Positions 21,902-24,396 of a DNA stretch of 24,396 bases are shown here, in pieces. A program made the position numbers and the translations under genes. This stretch comes from Chloroflexota bacterium (GTDB lineage Bacteria; Chloroflexota; Dehalococcoidia; UBA2979): assembly GCA_947446155.1 (NCBI GenBank), contig CANFFZ010000017.1:1-24396 (forward strand), read 5' to 3'. The notes under the pieces were generated by a model that did not search any database, was not told where the DNA came from, and saw only the letters and a list, made by a program, of their open reading frames with translations. How positions within the stretch are numbered: position 1 is the stretch's first letter; each line of letters begins with the position of its first letter.

Positions 21902-22309
21902 CTATGCCTGTTGCTCAGCGAGGGGGCCGATGATGGGAAGGACGACGCGCTGGCCCTGGTAGGTGCGGAGCAGGAGGTAGACCCAGAGGATGAGCGCGGC
22001 GAGGTTGACCAACGGATAGAGCATGTAGAGCGGGCCGAACGAGGCAACGATGCCGAGTGCGATCGAGGTGACGACCCAAGCGATGGTGAGAAAGATGGAC
22101 TGGAAGGCGTGAAAGCGCACTTCCTTGTTCTGGTTGTACGGAGGGGATCAGCAGGAAGGCGGCGCCCCCGATGACCATGAAGAAGTAGCAGAGCACGCCC
22201 ACGATGTTGGTAGACAGGCCTGCAGCCACCGTCGCAGCCGTGCCGCCAGATCGCACTGCGCACAGTGCGGGCAGAAGGCAGCACCACTCGCTTCTCGTCC
22301 ACAAGACAC
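21902..22309 (-). pseudogene. Zinc-ribbon DUF4870 membrane protein gene, two frameshifts
   Basis: Three frames on the minus strand join into one typical protein. The first (GTG 22309 to about 22255) gives SCGREASGAAFCPHC, a zinc-ribbon head. The second (about 22265-22140) gives GLSTNIVGVLCYFFMVIGG, the first membrane segment. The third (about 22140-21902) gives YNQNKEVRFHAFQSIFL, two more membrane segments and the LPIIGPLAE end. DUF4870 proteins have exactly this order. The breaks lie near 22240-22270 and 22135-22147, each fitting a one-base loss. Function of the family is unknown. Either a decayed gene or sequence error. Confidence 0.78.
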
Positions 22310-22465
22310 ATAGGCTGCCACGATTCACCTCCGGCGAGCGATCAGCGAAGGCAAGCGTGCAGACGCGTGCGCGTCACTCGTGCCCGGCGACGGTGCGCCG
22401 GACGCGTTGATGCTGGGCAACGTACACCCGGGAAGGTAGGGAAAACGTGGACTAGCGCTCTTGGA

Positions 22466-22900
22466 CTACGCCGAGACGGGAGCGCCGCGGCGGGCGCGGG
22501 CAATGCGCAGGCGGGTCGTGGCACGCGCGAGCGCAAGACGCGCGCGAGCGAGGTCGAGTTGTTGCTCGCCGCCAACGAGTTCGCCGGCGATGCGGCGGAC
22601 GGCGCGGTCGCGGGCAGCCTCCGCGCGCTGCTCGTCGATCTGGTCGGGTCGCTCCGCGGCATCGGCAAGGATGATGACTTGATCGTGGGCGACCTGCAGG
22701 AAGCCGCCGAAGACGGCCATGACGATGATCTCGCCGGGACAGTAGGCCGTGAGCGCGCCGTAGCCGAGGCTGGTCATGAGCGGGGCGTGGCTGGGGAGCA
22801 CGGTGATCTGTCCCTCGCTGGCGGGCACGACGAGCCGCTGCACATCCTCACGACTGAGGATGGTGCGCTCGGCGGTTACGATGCTCAACGCGAGTGGCAT
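22466..22900 (-). CDS. atpC: ATP synthase epsilon subunit
   Basis: A 144-aa F1 epsilon subunit. The N-terminal beta-sandwich (about 1-85) includes LVVPASEGQITVLPSHAPLMTSL and the FGGFLQV strand; the C-terminal helical pair (about 90-140) is Arg/Ala-rich. Epsilon sits on the central stalk, couples rotation to catalysis and can inhibit ATP hydrolysis. It starts 5 nt after the atpD stop, as in the normal gene order gamma-beta-epsilon. Confidence 0.95.
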   Translation of the reverse strand: MPLALSIVTAERTILSREDVQRLVVPASEGQITVLPSHAPLMTSLGYGALTAYCPGEIIVMAVFGGFLQVAHDQVIILADAAERPDQIDEQRAEAARDRAVRRIAGELVGGEQQLDLARARLALARATTRLRIARARRGAPVSA

Positions 22901-22905
22901 GGGGG

Positions 22906-24318
<1,413 letters not shown>

Positions 24319-24396
24319 CTAACCTTCCAAGGCGGCAGTACCGCCCACGATATCGAGGAGTTCGCCGGTGATGAGTTCCTGGCGAGCCTTGTTGTA
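24319..24396 (-). CDS. atpG: ATP synthase gamma subunit, C-terminal end only
   Basis: The last 25 codons of a frame entering from the right edge: YNKARQELITGELLDIVGG, then TAALEG and TAG. YNxxRQxxITxELxEIVxGAxAL is the conserved C-terminus of the gamma subunit, the rotating central shaft. Its stop is 9 nt before the atpD start, and the order gamma-beta-epsilon is standard. Confidence 0.93.
   Translation of the reverse strand, partial: YNKARQELITGELLDIVGGTAALEG

Overview
The window is a GC-rich (roughly two-thirds G+C by eye), gene-dense bacterial chromosome segment with core genes and a few decaying ones. The set (isolated MreB, MurA with Asp in place of the usual catalytic Cys, Rex, CsoR-type copper control, sortase, DUF2905, a DUF35/thiolase-like pair, F-type ATPase) and several probable leaderless genes fit a Chloroflexota lineage, possibly Dehalococcoidia-like. 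This assignment is inferred from gene content and was not tested by any search.

Layout. 1-256: the 5' part of a probable c-di-AMP (ydaO-type) riboswitch on the minus strand, running off the left edge, and a UUCG-loop terminator. 299-851: glycine-rich RRM RNA-binding protein with a long leader. 989-3672 (+): class F-like sortase, thioredoxin-like lipoprotein, RibD C-terminal-type reductase. 3669-5090 (-): DUF2905 membrane protein, a 35-aa ORF, PncC and a lipoprotein. 5122-8650 (-): a copper operon, read as HMA/Cys-rich protein, csoR, copA, YHS protein, behind a CsoR-like operator. 8730-8935: a 28-aa Lys/Ala/Pro-repeat peptide followed by a 46-bp perfect palindrome. 9026-9842: an amidinotransferase/DDAH-like gene broken by two frameshifts, divergent from an esterase (9896) through overlapping -10 elements. 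10603-12184: ispH, convergent with a degenerate OmpR-type regulator. 12330-14680 (-): pabB-pabC for p-aminobenzoate. 14752-15165: VanZ-like protein. 15211-15602 (-): a TubC-docking-like small protein coupled to a truncated replication-protein-like C-terminus, probably a mobile-element remnant. 15851-18435: SUMF1-fold protein, rex with a probable Rex operator, and mreB. 18436-18743: a gene-free stretch with a DnaA box, a hairpin and a REP-like three-way-junction repeat. 18744-21838: murA, then the DUF35 and thiolase-like pair. 21902-22309: a broken zinc-ribbon/DUF4870 gene. 22466-24396 (-): atpG (partial), atpD, atpC.

Themes. (1) At least four genes have a -10-like hexamer exactly 6 nt before the start codon, so leaderless transcription looks common. 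(2) Reading-frame damage is confined to accessory genes, while about 15 kb of conserved genes is intact; this favours real decay over random sequencing error. (3) Several proteins lack a defining catalytic residue: MurA Cys to Asp, receiver Asp/Thr/Lys lost, thiolase Cys lost, SUMF1 cysteines lost. (4) The copper operon is complete, with sensor, exporter, and Cys-rich and YHS metal-binding proteins under one probable operator.
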